Below are positions 43,857 through 51,687 of a DNA stretch of 64,000 nucleotides, one piece after another. Numbering within the stretch: position 1 is the stretch's first letter; each line of letters begins with the position of its first letter. This DNA comes from JBBQYD01 sp942493075 (GTDB lineage Bacteria; Verrucomicrobiota; Verrucomicrobiia; Limisphaerales; UBA8199): contig OW818681.1 in the NCBI GenBank assembly GCA_942493075.1, positions 1,860,001-1,924,000 of the forward strand, in the 5' to 3' direction. Below the pieces are notes generated by a model, which was not told where the DNA came from, did no database searches, and saw nothing but the letters and a program-made list of their open reading frames with translations. A program made the translations under genes and the position numbers.

Positions 43857-44561
43857 TTATGTTCGTGGCTCTTTCGGATGCTCCTGACGGAACCATTGAA
43901 TCGCGTAGAGAACCATTTCCGTTGAGTTCTTCAGGCCGAGTTTTTCCTTAATCCGGTTTTTAAAGGTGGCCACTGTCGGCAGGGCGACATTGATTTCTTC
44001 GGCGATTTGGCGTGTGCCTTTTTCCTGGCCCAGCAGGCGGAAGACTTCGAGTTCTCGATCACTCAGACTTTCAAGCGGGGAAGGGTGGGGTTCGGTTGAG
44101 CCCTGGACGAACTTGGCAACCATCGCACTGGCCATCTTTTCGCTGATGTGGACTTCTCCCCGCAGCACCTTGCGCAATGCAGCCAGCACCGTGCGCGCTG
44201 GTTCGCTTTTCATAACGTAGCCCATGGCACCGGCGCGCAGCGACCGTTCCCCGTAAAGAGACTCGTCATGCATGGACACCACCAGGACTGGCAGGTCCTC
44301 AAAATCGCGCTTAATGGATTTGACCAGGTCGATCCCGCTGCTGCCGGCCAGGGAGATGTCAGCGATCACCAGGTCAGGCTGAAGCTCCCGAAGTTCGGCC
44401 AGCGCAGCCGAGGCTTCCGCAGCATCTCCGCACACACAGAGGTCGGGTTCGAGGTTGATCATCTGCCGCAAGCCGTCTCGGAACATGGCGTGATCATCTA
44501 CGATATAGATGCGGCTCTTCTCTTGGGGCACTGTGCCGGGGTTCTCTAGCTTGTCGCTCAT
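43857..44561 (-). CDS. NarL/FixJ-type response regulator
   Basis: 234 residues. The receiver domain (about 16-135) has acidic residues D22/D23 in 'YIVDDHAMFRDG', phosphoacceptor D68 in 'LVIADISLAGSSG' and a conserved lysine in 'GYVMKSEP'. A LuxR-type helix-turn-helix (about 168-230) has 'LSDRELEVFRLLGQEKGTRQIAEEINVALPTVATFKNRIKEKLGL'-like order. It should bind DNA when phosphorylated by the adjacent kinase. The kinase stop and this start overlap as ATGA (44558-44561), so the pair is translationally coupled. A role in controlling the neighbouring GH3/CBM6/GH30 genes is inferred from position only. Confidence 0.94.
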   Translation of the reverse strand: MSDKLENPGTVPQEKSRIYIVDDHAMFRDGLRQMINLEPDLCVCGDAAEASAALAELRELQPDLVIADISLAGSSGIDLVKSIKRDFEDLPVLVVSMHDESLYGERSLRAGAMGYVMKSEPARTVLAALRKVLRGEVHISEKMASAMVAKFVQGSTEPHPSPLESLSDRELEVFRLLGQEKGTRQIAEEINVALPTVATFKNRIKEKLGLKNSTEMVLYAIQWFRQEHPKEPRT

Positions 44562-47059
44562 GAATGGTTTTGATCTGCTTTCAGCTTCATTGGCTGAAAG
44601 GCGCAGCTCAATTGAGTGCCTTGACCGGGTCTGGTTTTCAAGTCCAGATTTGCGCCAATGACTCTGGCCCGGTAATGCATAATGCCTATACCCATCCCCG
44701 GGCCGCGTGTCGCACCAGGGGCGAAACCGACACCGTCATCTTTCACCGTCAGCATCAACCGTTCTCCTGAACGTGCCAAAGAAATGCCGATTTTTCCTGC
44801 TTTGCTATGCCGGGCGGCATTCAAGACGGCTTCCTGTGCGATGTAGTAAATGTGAAGCGCCAGTGAATTATCGATTGGCGGCAGGGGGTCCTCTACTGTG
44901 AACGTACAGGCGATCCTGAAACGGTTGCCTGTGGTGCCAGCCAGTTCTTCCAGCGCCGAGACCAAGCCATTCTCTTCGAGGCGCACGGGAAACAGTCCTC
45001 GGGCCACCCCGCGCGTTTGATTCAGAGTTTCACTGATCAAATCGCCGATGCTTTCGGCCTCCGTTGACTCGGAGGGGAGCTTCTCTTGAACCCGCCTGGA
45101 CAACCCGTGAATACGCAGACCGATGGCCGCGAGTTGCTGGCAGACCCCGTCATGCAGATCGTGGCCAATTCGCTGCTGCTCTTTGTTTGAAATTTCCAGG
45201 ATCTCCTGCTCCATGCGTTTGCGCTCTGTTATATCACGGCCGATCCCTTCCACTTCGATCTGCCGGCCGTTCTGCACGATCATTCGGGCATTGATCTCCA
45301 GTTTGACCCGCTGACCGCCCGCGCTCAGGAAGTCCCATTCGACGGCAGGAACCTCTGAGCCTTGAAGAACCTGTGCCAGCCATTCGCGTGCCGCTGTTTG
45401 CTGGTCAGGAGCCACTAATTCCAGAAGGTTCCGAGAGAGGAGTTCGTTCCGGTTGCGTTGCAACAAACGCTCGCCCATGCTGTTGATCGAAGTCAGGCGT
45501 CCAGACAGGTCATGGGTAAACACAACGTCATTGGCATTCTCCAGGAGCTCGCGGAAACGTTCCTTCAATGAGGCTTCGGCCTGTAACTTTTCTTTAATGA
45601 TGTGGGTTTGTCTAAGCACTCGCCTGCGTAAGAACGCCACCCAGGAGAGGGCTCCCACGATCACTGTGATCAGCAGCCCAACCGTCCAGAGCAGCTTGCG
45701 AAGACTCCACCAGGGAGGAGCTCTAAGCACCACAACATCGTTCGGGGTGCGCATCAGGAGCCGGAAGGAGGCTATGCGCCAATCCTCACCATAGTGCCAG
45801 TCTTCTATCGCCTCGACCACGCAGACGCCTGTGATCGCAACGCGGCTCCCTTTCTGCAAGTTTTCGAGCCCGGAACCGGGCTGTTCGGGAAGATAAGCAT
45901 GGAAGATGAAGCCTGAGCTTTGCAGCACCAGGAATGGTTCCTGGCTATGCTCAGCCCGATCGAGCAGAGTCGCCTCCACAGTGATGAGCCGACAGTCGTG
46001 ATTGCCCTTGAGCGCTTCATCCACACTCAGTTTCTGAGGTTCCGCGGGCGGCCCGGGTTCGATCTTGCGAAAAACGCCGCTTTCCAGCATCGGCGTATAC
46101 TCACCCCTGGCGGGAAATCCCAGCACCTCAACACGCTCCCCAACTCGGACGCGGCTTGGTTGCCGGGTTTGAATGCAAACTCCTTCGCTGCCCTCCTGGA
46201 TATAAAGACGATCTGTCGTCCTCAGTGTGACGGTCCCCACCACTTTTAGCCGGTGTCCGTAGGAGCCTTGCGCGCTATACTGAAGGAGGCTCTTGATCGG
46301 CTGCGCAGGCACGCTAAAGGGATCACTTGGAGCAGCTTTTTCAATTGTGATGTCTTCCAACCGTGGCACCATCAATCCGAAGTTAAATAGCTGGCGCTGG
46401 CGGTTGAACTGAGTGAAGCACACCCCTTTGACCACAACCGTGCTGTCGATCAGGTCTTCGCTTCGAGTCACTGGCAATGCGCTGGCGTACGCTGTTATAC
46501 GTCCTTCACCGGTGGCCATTTCGAATATGAAATAGAGCCTCTGTTCCTCAAGGCGCACCGATCTCACGACGCCTCGCACTTCCACATACTGGCTGTCCTC
46601 CTGGCCGCTGCTTAGGCGTTCGAATGAAACCTGCCGTGCCGGTGGAAATTCTCCCGGCCCCAGCACCTGAATGCGGTCCACCAGCACCACCGGAGCGAAC
46701 TCGCCACGACCGGTTTTCCCCTCAACCAGGACGCGTTTGCCGGCTGCCGCTCCTTCAGCATAAGTGGGGGTGTAGATATAGATACCGGCCGTTTCATCCT
46801 GCAGGAACCGGAACTCCTTGCCGGGAGTCCGCTGATCAAAAAACGTCAGGACACCCTCAAGACGAACGGGAATCCTCAGGTCCGCCTGGTCGGGCGAGAG
46901 TGCGCGGACAGCGGCCGCGGTGTGCAGAACCTGGTTCGTGCCGGGTGTCTGAGCCGTCGCCTGCTCCAAAAGAAAGACCAGGCTCGTCCAGATCGCCACG
47001 AAAAGCCCACGGGCGCGGAAGCATCGAGTGTGCGTGTCACGGTGAGTGGCGGTGGTCAT
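44558..47059 (-). CDS. Membrane histidine kinase with OB-fold-like periplasmic sensor, PAS and HisKA_3
   Basis: 833 residues. An N-terminal signal or anchor (about 18-37) is followed by about 410 extracytoplasmic residues built of repeated beta-rich units: 'IPVRLEGVLTFFDQ...FRFLQDETAGIYIYTP...GKRVLVEGKTGRGEFAPVV' and again 'RLKVVGTVTLRTTDRLYIQEGSEGVCIQT...VGERVEVLGFPARGEYTP'. These look like OB-fold-like ligand or nucleic-acid-binding-type repeats. A membrane helix (about 458-478) leads to a coiled linker, a PAS domain (about 505-615), a HisKA_3 dimerisation domain with phospho-His in 'RIGHDLHDGVCQQLAAIGL', and a HATPase domain ('EAVLNAARHS', 'DDGVGF', 'GMGIGIM'). It phosphorylates the coupled regulator. 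The ligand is unknown. Confidence 0.9.
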   Translation of the reverse strand: MTTATHRDTHTRCFRARGLFVAIWTSLVFLLEQATAQTPGTNQVLHTAAAVRALSPDQADLRIPVRLEGVLTFFDQRTPGKEFRFLQDETAGIYIYTPTYAEGAAAGKRVLVEGKTGRGEFAPVVLVDRIQVLGPGEFPPARQVSFERLSSGQEDSQYVEVRGVVRSVRLEEQRLYFIFEMATGEGRITAYASALPVTRSEDLIDSTVVVKGVCFTQFNRQRQLFNFGLMVPRLEDITIEKAAPSDPFSVPAQPIKSLLQYSAQGSYGHRLKVVGTVTLRTTDRLYIQEGSEGVCIQTRQPSRVRVGERVEVLGFPARGEYTPMLESGVFRKIEPGPPAEPQKLSVDEALKGNHDCRLITVEATLLDRAEHSQEPFLVLQSSGFIFHAYLPEQPGSGLENLQKGSRVAITGVCVVEAIEDWHYGEDWRIASFRLLMRTPNDVVVLRAPPWWSLRKLLWTVGLLITVIVGALSWVAFLRRRVLRQTHIIKEKLQAEASLKERFRELLENANDVVFTHDLSGRLTSINSMGERLLQRNRNELLSRNLLELVAPDQQTAAREWLAQVLQGSEVPAVEWDFLSAGGQRVKLEINARMIVQNGRQIEVEGIGRDITERKRMEQEILEISNKEQQRIGHDLHDGVCQQLAAIGLRIHGLSRRVQEKLPSESTEAESIGDLISETLNQTRGVARGLFPVRLEENGLVSALEELAGTTGNRFRIACTFTVEDPLPPIDNSLALHIYYIAQEAVLNAARHSKAGKIGISLARSGERLMLTVKDDGVGFAPGATRGPGMGIGIMHYRARVIGANLDLKTRPGQGTQLSCAFQPMKLKADQNHS

Positions 47060-47157
47060 TTCAGGTTTCGCACAGTTGAGGCGTCTTATGAATGCATAGT
47101 GAACCGAAACAGGCTTGGCAAGGCTGATCCCTTCACGCCCCGTTGCAGGTCCGGGGT

Positions 47158-47177
47158 GGGGTTCGTGGACGAACCCC
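47158..47177. repeat. GC-rich hairpin upstream of the peroxiredoxin promoter
   Basis: GGGGTTCG-TGGA-CGAACCCC is a perfect 8-bp stem with a 4-nt loop. Further GGGG/CCCC words flank it (CGCCCCGTTGCAGGTCCGGGG to the left, CTTAAGCCGGGG to the right), so a larger fold is possible. It lies in the 239-bp gap between the divergent kinase and peroxiredoxin genes; role unknown. Confidence 0.4.
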
Positions 47178-47214
47178 GCTTAAGCCGGGGAATCCGCCGT
47201 TCGCTGCTTCAGAC

Positions 47215-47258
47215 TTGGTTGCCGGCAGACTTGTGCTACAATGGTTCACTGTAAGTGA
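47215..47258 (+). promoter_or_regulatory. Extended -10 promoter with overlapping palindrome, peroxiredoxin gene
   Basis: TTGGTT (47215-47220), 16-bp spacer, then TGC-TACAAT (47234-47242), an extended -10. The palindrome TCACT-GTA-AGTGA (47246-47258) covers the expected start of transcription and could bind a regulator. The ATG is at 47299. Called from sequence pattern only. Confidence 0.5.
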
Positions 47259-47298
47259 GTCGTTACTAAAATAACAAACAGAACAGGCAATATTATAT

Positions 47299-47931
47299 AT
47301 GGCAGTCTTAGTTGGTTCAAAAGCCCCCTTCTTTAAAGCACCAGCAGTTATTAACGGCGGTGAAATGGTTGATTCCTTCTCACTGGAGCAATACCTCGGT
47401 GAGAATTACGTTGTCTTCTTTTTCTACCCTGCGGATTTTACTTTTGTGTGTCCCACGGAGATCCTTGCGTTTCAAAAGCGGCAGGCCGATTTTGAGAAGC
47501 GCAATACCATAGTGGTGGGGTGCTCGGTGGATTCACAATTCTCGCATTGGAAATGGCTTAACACGGAAGTCAAGGACGGTGGAATCAAGGGCGTCAAGTA
47601 TCCGCTAGTCGCAGATCAGACCAAGACTATTGCCAAAGCATACGACGTATTGGCAGGGCGCTACGAAATTGAAACGGATGGCGACATGACTTTTATTGGC
47701 ACCCCGATGGCCTACCGAGGCTTGTTCCTGATCGATAAGCAAGGCACGGTTCAGCACCAGGTGGTGAACAATTTCCCGCTTGGCCGCAGCATTGAAGAGG
47801 TTCTGCGCATGGTCGATGCCCTGCAATTCACCGAGACTCATGGCGAGGTTTGTCCAATGGATTGGCATGCGGGTCAGGATGCGATGAAAGCAACACCCGA
47901 AGGAGTGTCGGCCTACCTTAGCAAACACTAA
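47299..47931 (+). CDS. 2-Cys peroxiredoxin (AhpC/Prx1 type)
   Basis: 210 residues. It reduces hydrogen peroxide and organic hydroperoxides using a thiol donor in the cytoplasm. The peroxidatic C51 lies in 'YPADFTFVCPTE' with T48 and the family arginine (R140). The resolving C185 lies in 'HGEVCPMDWH' near the C-terminus, making it a typical 2-Cys enzyme of the AhpC/Prx1 subfamily. The closing 'EVCPMDWHAGQDAM' is usual for the Prx1 group rather than the shorter enteric AhpC. No AhpF lies nearby. It has its own promoter and a perfect terminator, so it is probably monocistronic. Confidence 0.94.
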   Translation: MAVLVGSKAPFFKAPAVINGGEMVDSFSLEQYLGENYVVFFFYPADFTFVCPTEILAFQKRQADFEKRNTIVVGCSVDSQFSHWKWLNTEVKDGGIKGVKYPLVADQTKTIAKAYDVLAGRYEIETDGDMTFIGTPMAYRGLFLIDKQGTVQHQVVNNFPLGRSIEEVLRMVDALQFTETHGEVCPMDWHAGQDAMKATPEGVSAYLSKH

Positions 47932-47967
47932 TCGTATTGGTGGCTTCGCGGCCCCAAATGGATGTGG

Positions 47968-48010
47968 AACACCCGGCGGACCTCATGGCCGCCGGGTGTT
48001 TGTTATTTCC
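47968..48010 (+). terminator. Rho-independent terminator after the peroxiredoxin gene
   Basis: A perfect 12-bp stem (AACACCCGGCGG at 47968-47979 and CCGCCGGGTGTT at 47989-48000) with a 9-nt loop is followed by TTTGTTATTT-type sequence. It lies about 37 bp after the stop codon. Confidence 0.9.
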
Positions 48011-48025
48011 CCGGGCAGCCGTCTC

Positions 48026-48054
48026 TTGCAACCCGCCCGTGCAGGGCGTATAAG
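48026..48054 (+). promoter_or_regulatory. Candidate sigma70 promoter for the CheY-like regulator
   Basis: TTGCAA (48026-48031), 17-bp spacer, TATAAG (48049-48054), about 25 bp before the ATG at 48080. It comes directly after the peroxiredoxin terminator, which supports a new transcription unit here. Confidence 0.55.
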
Positions 48055-48079
48055 AGTAGGGTCCTAGCTTGGGAACAGA

Positions 48080-48547
48080 ATGAAACCCACAATCCTGCTG
48101 GTTGAAGACGAGGAGACGGATGCCTATTTCGTCGGTTGGGCCATCCAAAAGACAGGCTGCGATTGGCTGCTCCACCACGTAGATGACGGCCAGCGGGCCG
48201 TGGAATACCTGGAGCGCACCAATGGTTTTGAGGACATCCAAAAATACCCCACACCGGACCTGGTGCTTCTGGACCTAAACATGCCCCGGATGAGCGGATT
48301 TGAGTTCCTGGAGTGGATTCGCGGACAGGAAAAATGGAAGAACATCCGGGTCGTTATCCTCTCATCCTCCGACCACCCTGCCGATGTTGAGCGGGCACGT
48401 GGGTTAGGTGCTACTGAATACCGAATCAAGCCTCATAACCCTGCGGGACTTTTGGAGTTTGTTCGAGAAGTGCGCGAGCGCTGGCTGCCGGACACTGCGG
48501 TTGACGCGCCGGACGCAGCAAAACAGAAACCTTCGCTGCATCCTTAG
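48080..48547 (+). CDS. Single-domain response regulator (Rcp1/CheY-like)
   Basis: 155 residues. Receiver domain only, with E9/D10/E11 acidic cluster in 'ILLVEDEETDAYF', phosphoacceptor D65 in 'LVLLDLNMPRMSGFEFLEWIR' and the lysine in 'EYRIKPHNPAGLLEFVREV'. The 'DAYFVGWAIQKTG' helix and long loop before the active strand match the Rcp1 type of stand-alone regulators that serve phytochrome-like or hybrid kinases. There is no output domain, so it should act by protein contact or as a phosphotransfer partner. No cognate kinase is adjacent. Confidence 0.9.
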   Translation: MKPTILLVEDEETDAYFVGWAIQKTGCDWLLHHVDDGQRAVEYLERTNGFEDIQKYPTPDLVLLDLNMPRMSGFEFLEWIRGQEKWKNIRVVILSSSDHPADVERARGLGATEYRIKPHNPAGLLEFVREVRERWLPDTAVDAPDAAKQKPSLHP

Positions 48548-48590
48548 CAAGGCCTTTGACGCTTGTTCCCACTTCCTCTAATGTTTGCGG

Positions 48591-49934
48591 ATGGCAGGTA
48601 ATACCCAGGTTTTGACTGCGCCGGGCGATGTTGCTGAGTTCGTTCGTTCGCGCATGCCCGCAGCAGGTTTGTTTGCGGGGCAAAGTTGGCAAACCGCAAC
48701 AGCTCCGTTCGCCTTAGAGCCAGCTCAGGCAAAGCAGCTTGAGAGTCTCGGGCGCATGCTTCTCCAGTTCTATCGTGCTCTGAACCTGCTCTATCGGAAA
48801 TCTGTGGAGGGCAAACAGCCTTCATGGGTCGCCGCCTGGCTGGATCAGGGAAAGCCTGCTCACCTTGTGGAGGTGCAGCGCTCTGCAGCGTTCAAGAACG
48901 AACTTCCCCGGGTCATCCGGCCTGATCTCTTGCTTGGTGAGGGGGGCTTTCACATCACTGAGTTGGATTCCGTCCCTGGTGGAATCGGCCTGACCGCGTG
49001 GCTCAACCAGGTTTATGCCGACGCTGGGTTTCCGGTCATGGGCGGAAGGGAGGGCATGCTGAAGGGGTTCAAGAACATCTTCGGCGACGCTTCAGCCGTT
49101 CATATCGTTGTCTCAGATGAGGCTGGCTCTTACCGCCCGGAAATGGAATGGATCGCAAGTCAGTTGGATCCAAGCCGGTTCAAAGTCAGGGGCCCCGAGT
49201 TTTCCGAATTCGCTGACGGGGAAGCCATCTATCGTTTCTTCGAATTGTTCGATCTGGACAACGTGCCAGCCGCCGGTCGTATCATCGAACTCGCCCAGGC
49301 GCAGCGCATTAAGCTTACGCCACCGCCCAAGAGTTTCTTCGAAGAGAAGATGACGTTTGCGTTGCTCTGGAATCGAAACCTGGAGTCGTTTTGGCGGCAG
49401 GAGCTGGGGGAGAGTTTCTTTCAAAAGCTCCTGCAGCTTGTGCCTCGCACCTGGATCATTGACCCAGCAGTGCTGCCTCCGCAGGCCGCTTACCCGGGTC
49501 TGGAGCTTACAAGCTGGCAACAGCTCAAAACGTTGTCGCAGAAAAAGCGCGATTTCATACTGAAGGTCTCCGGTTTTTCTCCCGAGGCTTGGGGCGCTCG
49601 CGGTGTCTATCTTGGGAGCGATTTGCCGCAGGCCGAATGGTCAGATGCCGTGGATAAAGCTATCGCGAGTTACGATCGTTCTCCTTATATACTCCAGCCC
49701 TACGAAAAGACGCGTCTCGTCCCGATCAGCCATTACGACTTCGAGCAGACCCAGACGATCACATTCCAAGGGCGCGCACGGATTTGTCCCTATTATTTTA
49801 CCGCAGGTGAAGGTGACCGCGCACGGGCAGAGCTCGGTGGGGTATTGGCGACAATTTGCCCCGCAGATAAAAAAATTATCCACGGAATGTCCGACGCTGT
49901 GCTCGCTCCATGCCTGGCAGCGGTCGTGGAATAA
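48591..49934 (+). CDS. Unknown protein resembling circularly permuted ATP-grasp enzymes
   Basis: 447 residues from ATG 48591. I do not recognise a characterised family. Two segments recall circularly permuted ATP-grasp proteins: 'VIRPDLLLGEGGFHITELDSVPGGIGLTAWLN' (an R-x-D...E-x-(N/D)-x-x-P-G-G type site) and 'FILKVSGFSPEAWGARGVYLG' followed by 'SPYILQPYEKTRLVPI', similar to the lysine- and glycine-containing ATP-binding strand. If so, it would use ATP to ligate a carboxylate to an amine or thiol. The protein is soluble with no signal peptide. It starts 43 bp after the response-regulator stop and the M50 protease gene follows after 56 bp. Gene reality is near certain; the function is a guess. 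Confidence 0.75.
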   Translation: MAGNTQVLTAPGDVAEFVRSRMPAAGLFAGQSWQTATAPFALEPAQAKQLESLGRMLLQFYRALNLLYRKSVEGKQPSWVAAWLDQGKPAHLVEVQRSAAFKNELPRVIRPDLLLGEGGFHITELDSVPGGIGLTAWLNQVYADAGFPVMGGREGMLKGFKNIFGDASAVHIVVSDEAGSYRPEMEWIASQLDPSRFKVRGPEFSEFADGEAIYRFFELFDLDNVPAAGRIIELAQAQRIKLTPPPKSFFEEKMTFALLWNRNLESFWRQELGESFFQKLLQLVPRTWIIDPAVLPPQAAYPGLELTSWQQLKTLSQKKRDFILKVSGFSPEAWGARGVYLGSDLPQAEWSDAVDKAIASYDRSPYILQPYEKTRLVPISHYDFEQTQTITFQGRARICPYYFTAGEGDRARAELGGVLATICPADKKIIHGMSDAVLAPCLAAVVE

Positions 49935-49990
49935 CAGGCGGCGCGCATCCGATTGGCGTTACACCCGTTCTTGTGCCAACTTCAAGGCAC

Positions 49991-50692
49991 ATGAGATGGT
50001 CTTTGCGTCTAGGCAGCCTGGCTGGCATCGGGGTTTTCGTGCACCTCACTTTCCCGCTCCTGCTGATCTACGCGGGCTATAGGAATTACTCCGTGCGCCA
50101 GCATTGGCCGGACGCTTGGATTGGGATCGGGTTCGTCCTCGTTTTGTTTGGAATCATTGTTCTTCATGAGTTGGGGCACGCCTTGACAGCCAGGCGGTTT
50201 GGGATTGGCACTCAGGATATCACATTGCTTCCCATTGGAGGGGTCGCGCGGCTGGAACGCATGCCCGATGACCCGCGGCAGGAACTGCTTGTTGCACTGG
50301 CCGGACCAGCCGTAAACGTCGCTTTGGCACTGTTCTTCTTCGCTCTGGCCGGAGGTAGCCACGAAATTTCCTCATGGTTGGATATGAACGTGGTCGGGCA
50401 GGACTTCATCATGAGCCTGGTCTGGGTCAATATCGCCCTGACCCTCTTCAATCTCATTCCGGCGTTTCCGATGGACGGAGGGCGAGTGCTCCGTTCGTTG
50501 CTGGCGCTTAAACTCTCCTATTTGCTCGCGACGCAAATAGCGGGGCGCGTGGGGCAGTTGCTTGCGGTGGGTTTCATGGCCGTGGGCTTTTTCTACAATC
50601 CATTCATGATCGTGATCGGTATGTTTGTATGGCTGGGCGCGGCGCAGGAAATCCGAGTAGTCCGTCTGCGAGCTGTGCAGGATTCAAATTGA
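49991..50692 (+). CDS. Site-2 protease-like M50 metalloprotease
   Basis: 233 residues from ATG 49991. An ATG-less extension upstream would overlap the preceding gene. It is a polytopic membrane protein with the zinc motif H59-E60-L-G-H63 inside the helix 'LFGIIVLHELGHALTARRFG' and the second motif 'NLIPAFPMDGGR' (N154, D162), which supplies the third metal ligand. It has about five membrane segments. The compact form without a PDZ or CBS domain is like the rhomboid-sized SpoIVFB/S2P group. Substrates are not evident; such enzymes often cleave anti-sigma factors or other single-span proteins. Confidence 0.88.
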   Translation: MRWSLRLGSLAGIGVFVHLTFPLLLIYAGYRNYSVRQHWPDAWIGIGFVLVLFGIIVLHELGHALTARRFGIGTQDITLLPIGGVARLERMPDDPRQELLVALAGPAVNVALALFFFALAGGSHEISSWLDMNVVGQDFIMSLVWVNIALTLFNLIPAFPMDGGRVLRSLLALKLSYLLATQIAGRVGQLLAVGFMAVGFFYNPFMIVIGMFVWLGAAQEIRVVRLRAVQDSN

Positions 50693-50734
50693 CTGTTCCC
50701 TTATTCTGAGAAGTTTTAAGCTTCGACAATTGTC

Positions 50735-51400
50735 ATGAACCACCTCAAAGAACTTTTTGAGAACAACCGAACCTGGGCGGAGAGCATCCAGCGCGAGGAC
50801 CCGGAGTTTTTCCGCCGGTTGGCACGGCAGCAGAGGCCTGCCTACTTGTGGATCGGCTGTTCAGATAGCCGGGTGCCGGCCAATGAGATTGTGGGGTTGC
50901 TGCCTGGCGAGCTTTTCGTCCATCGCAATGTAGCCAACATGGTGGTGCACACCGATCTAAACTGTCTCTCGGTGATGCAGTTCGCCGTGGATGTGCTTAA
51001 GATCAAGCACATCATCGTCTGCGGCCACTATGGTTGTAGCGGTGTGCAGGCCGCGCTGCGCCATGACCGATTGGGGTTGGTGGATAACTGGCTGCGCCAC
51101 CTTCAGGATGTGCGCCATAAACACCGGGAGCGTTTGCCTGAGACTTCCCAGGAAGAGCAAAGCGACCGGCTGTGTGAGTTGAACGTCGTGGACCAGGTCG
51201 CCAACGTGTGCCATACATCGATCGCACGCGAGGCTTGGGAGCGGGGGCAGGAGCTGTCAGTACATGGCTGGGTTTATGGGCTTCAGAACGGGTTATTAAA
51301 GGACCTAAAAGCAACGGTCAGTGGCTTTAGTGAACTTCCTGAAGTTTACGATGGAGCTGTGGCGGCTTTATCGAAAAGTGGGCCCAAACCCGCTCCGTAA
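50735..51400 (+). CDS. can: Beta-class carbonic anhydrase
   Basis: 221 residues. It catalyses reversible CO2 hydration in the cytoplasm. Zinc ligands C42 and D44 are in 'WIGCSDSRVPANEI', H98 and C101 in 'VCGHYGCSGVQAAL', giving the closed-form active-site set C-D-R...H-C. Other family text includes 'PGELFVHRNVANMV' and 'HGWVYGLQNGLLKDL'. Length and motif spacing match E. coli Can. It follows the M50 protease gene after 42 bp and may be co-transcribed. Confidence 0.94.
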   Translation: MNHLKELFENNRTWAESIQREDPEFFRRLARQQRPAYLWIGCSDSRVPANEIVGLLPGELFVHRNVANMVVHTDLNCLSVMQFAVDVLKIKHIIVCGHYGCSGVQAALRHDRLGLVDNWLRHLQDVRHKHRERLPETSQEEQSDRLCELNVVDQVANVCHTSIAREAWERGQELSVHGWVYGLQNGLLKDLKATVSGFSELPEVYDGAVAALSKSGPKPAP

Positions 51401-51687
51401 ACGTTAACTTTTGTCTTTTTACCTTCCTTTGGTGCAAAATAGGGTTAACTTTTGCCAACGCGGGTGAAGTCGAGGCAAAGGACTGGGAGCACATTGACGG
51501 CGCGGAAGGCTAACGCCGATAATTAGTACAGCTATCGGCGAAACAAACATCGAACAATCAGTCACTACCGCTTGCTTCTGAGGCGGCTCGACATGGCTAT
51601 TTCGGCCTGACGGAGGTGTGTCGATGGACAGTCTTTAAAGGAACTCAAAACCGAACTGGATTTAGCTCCGCTGAACTATTGATAAAT
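51401..51687. promoter_or_regulatory. 287-bp leader region before the acyl-CoA synthetase/acetyltransferase gene
   Basis: No gene is seen. GTTAACTTTTG occurs twice (near 51404 and 51444) in direct orientation 40 bp apart, and an imperfect palindrome (CCGATA...TATCGG) lies near 51520. These could be regulator sites or the leader of the long downstream gene. No clear terminator for the carbonic anhydrase gene is found. Confidence 0.35.
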
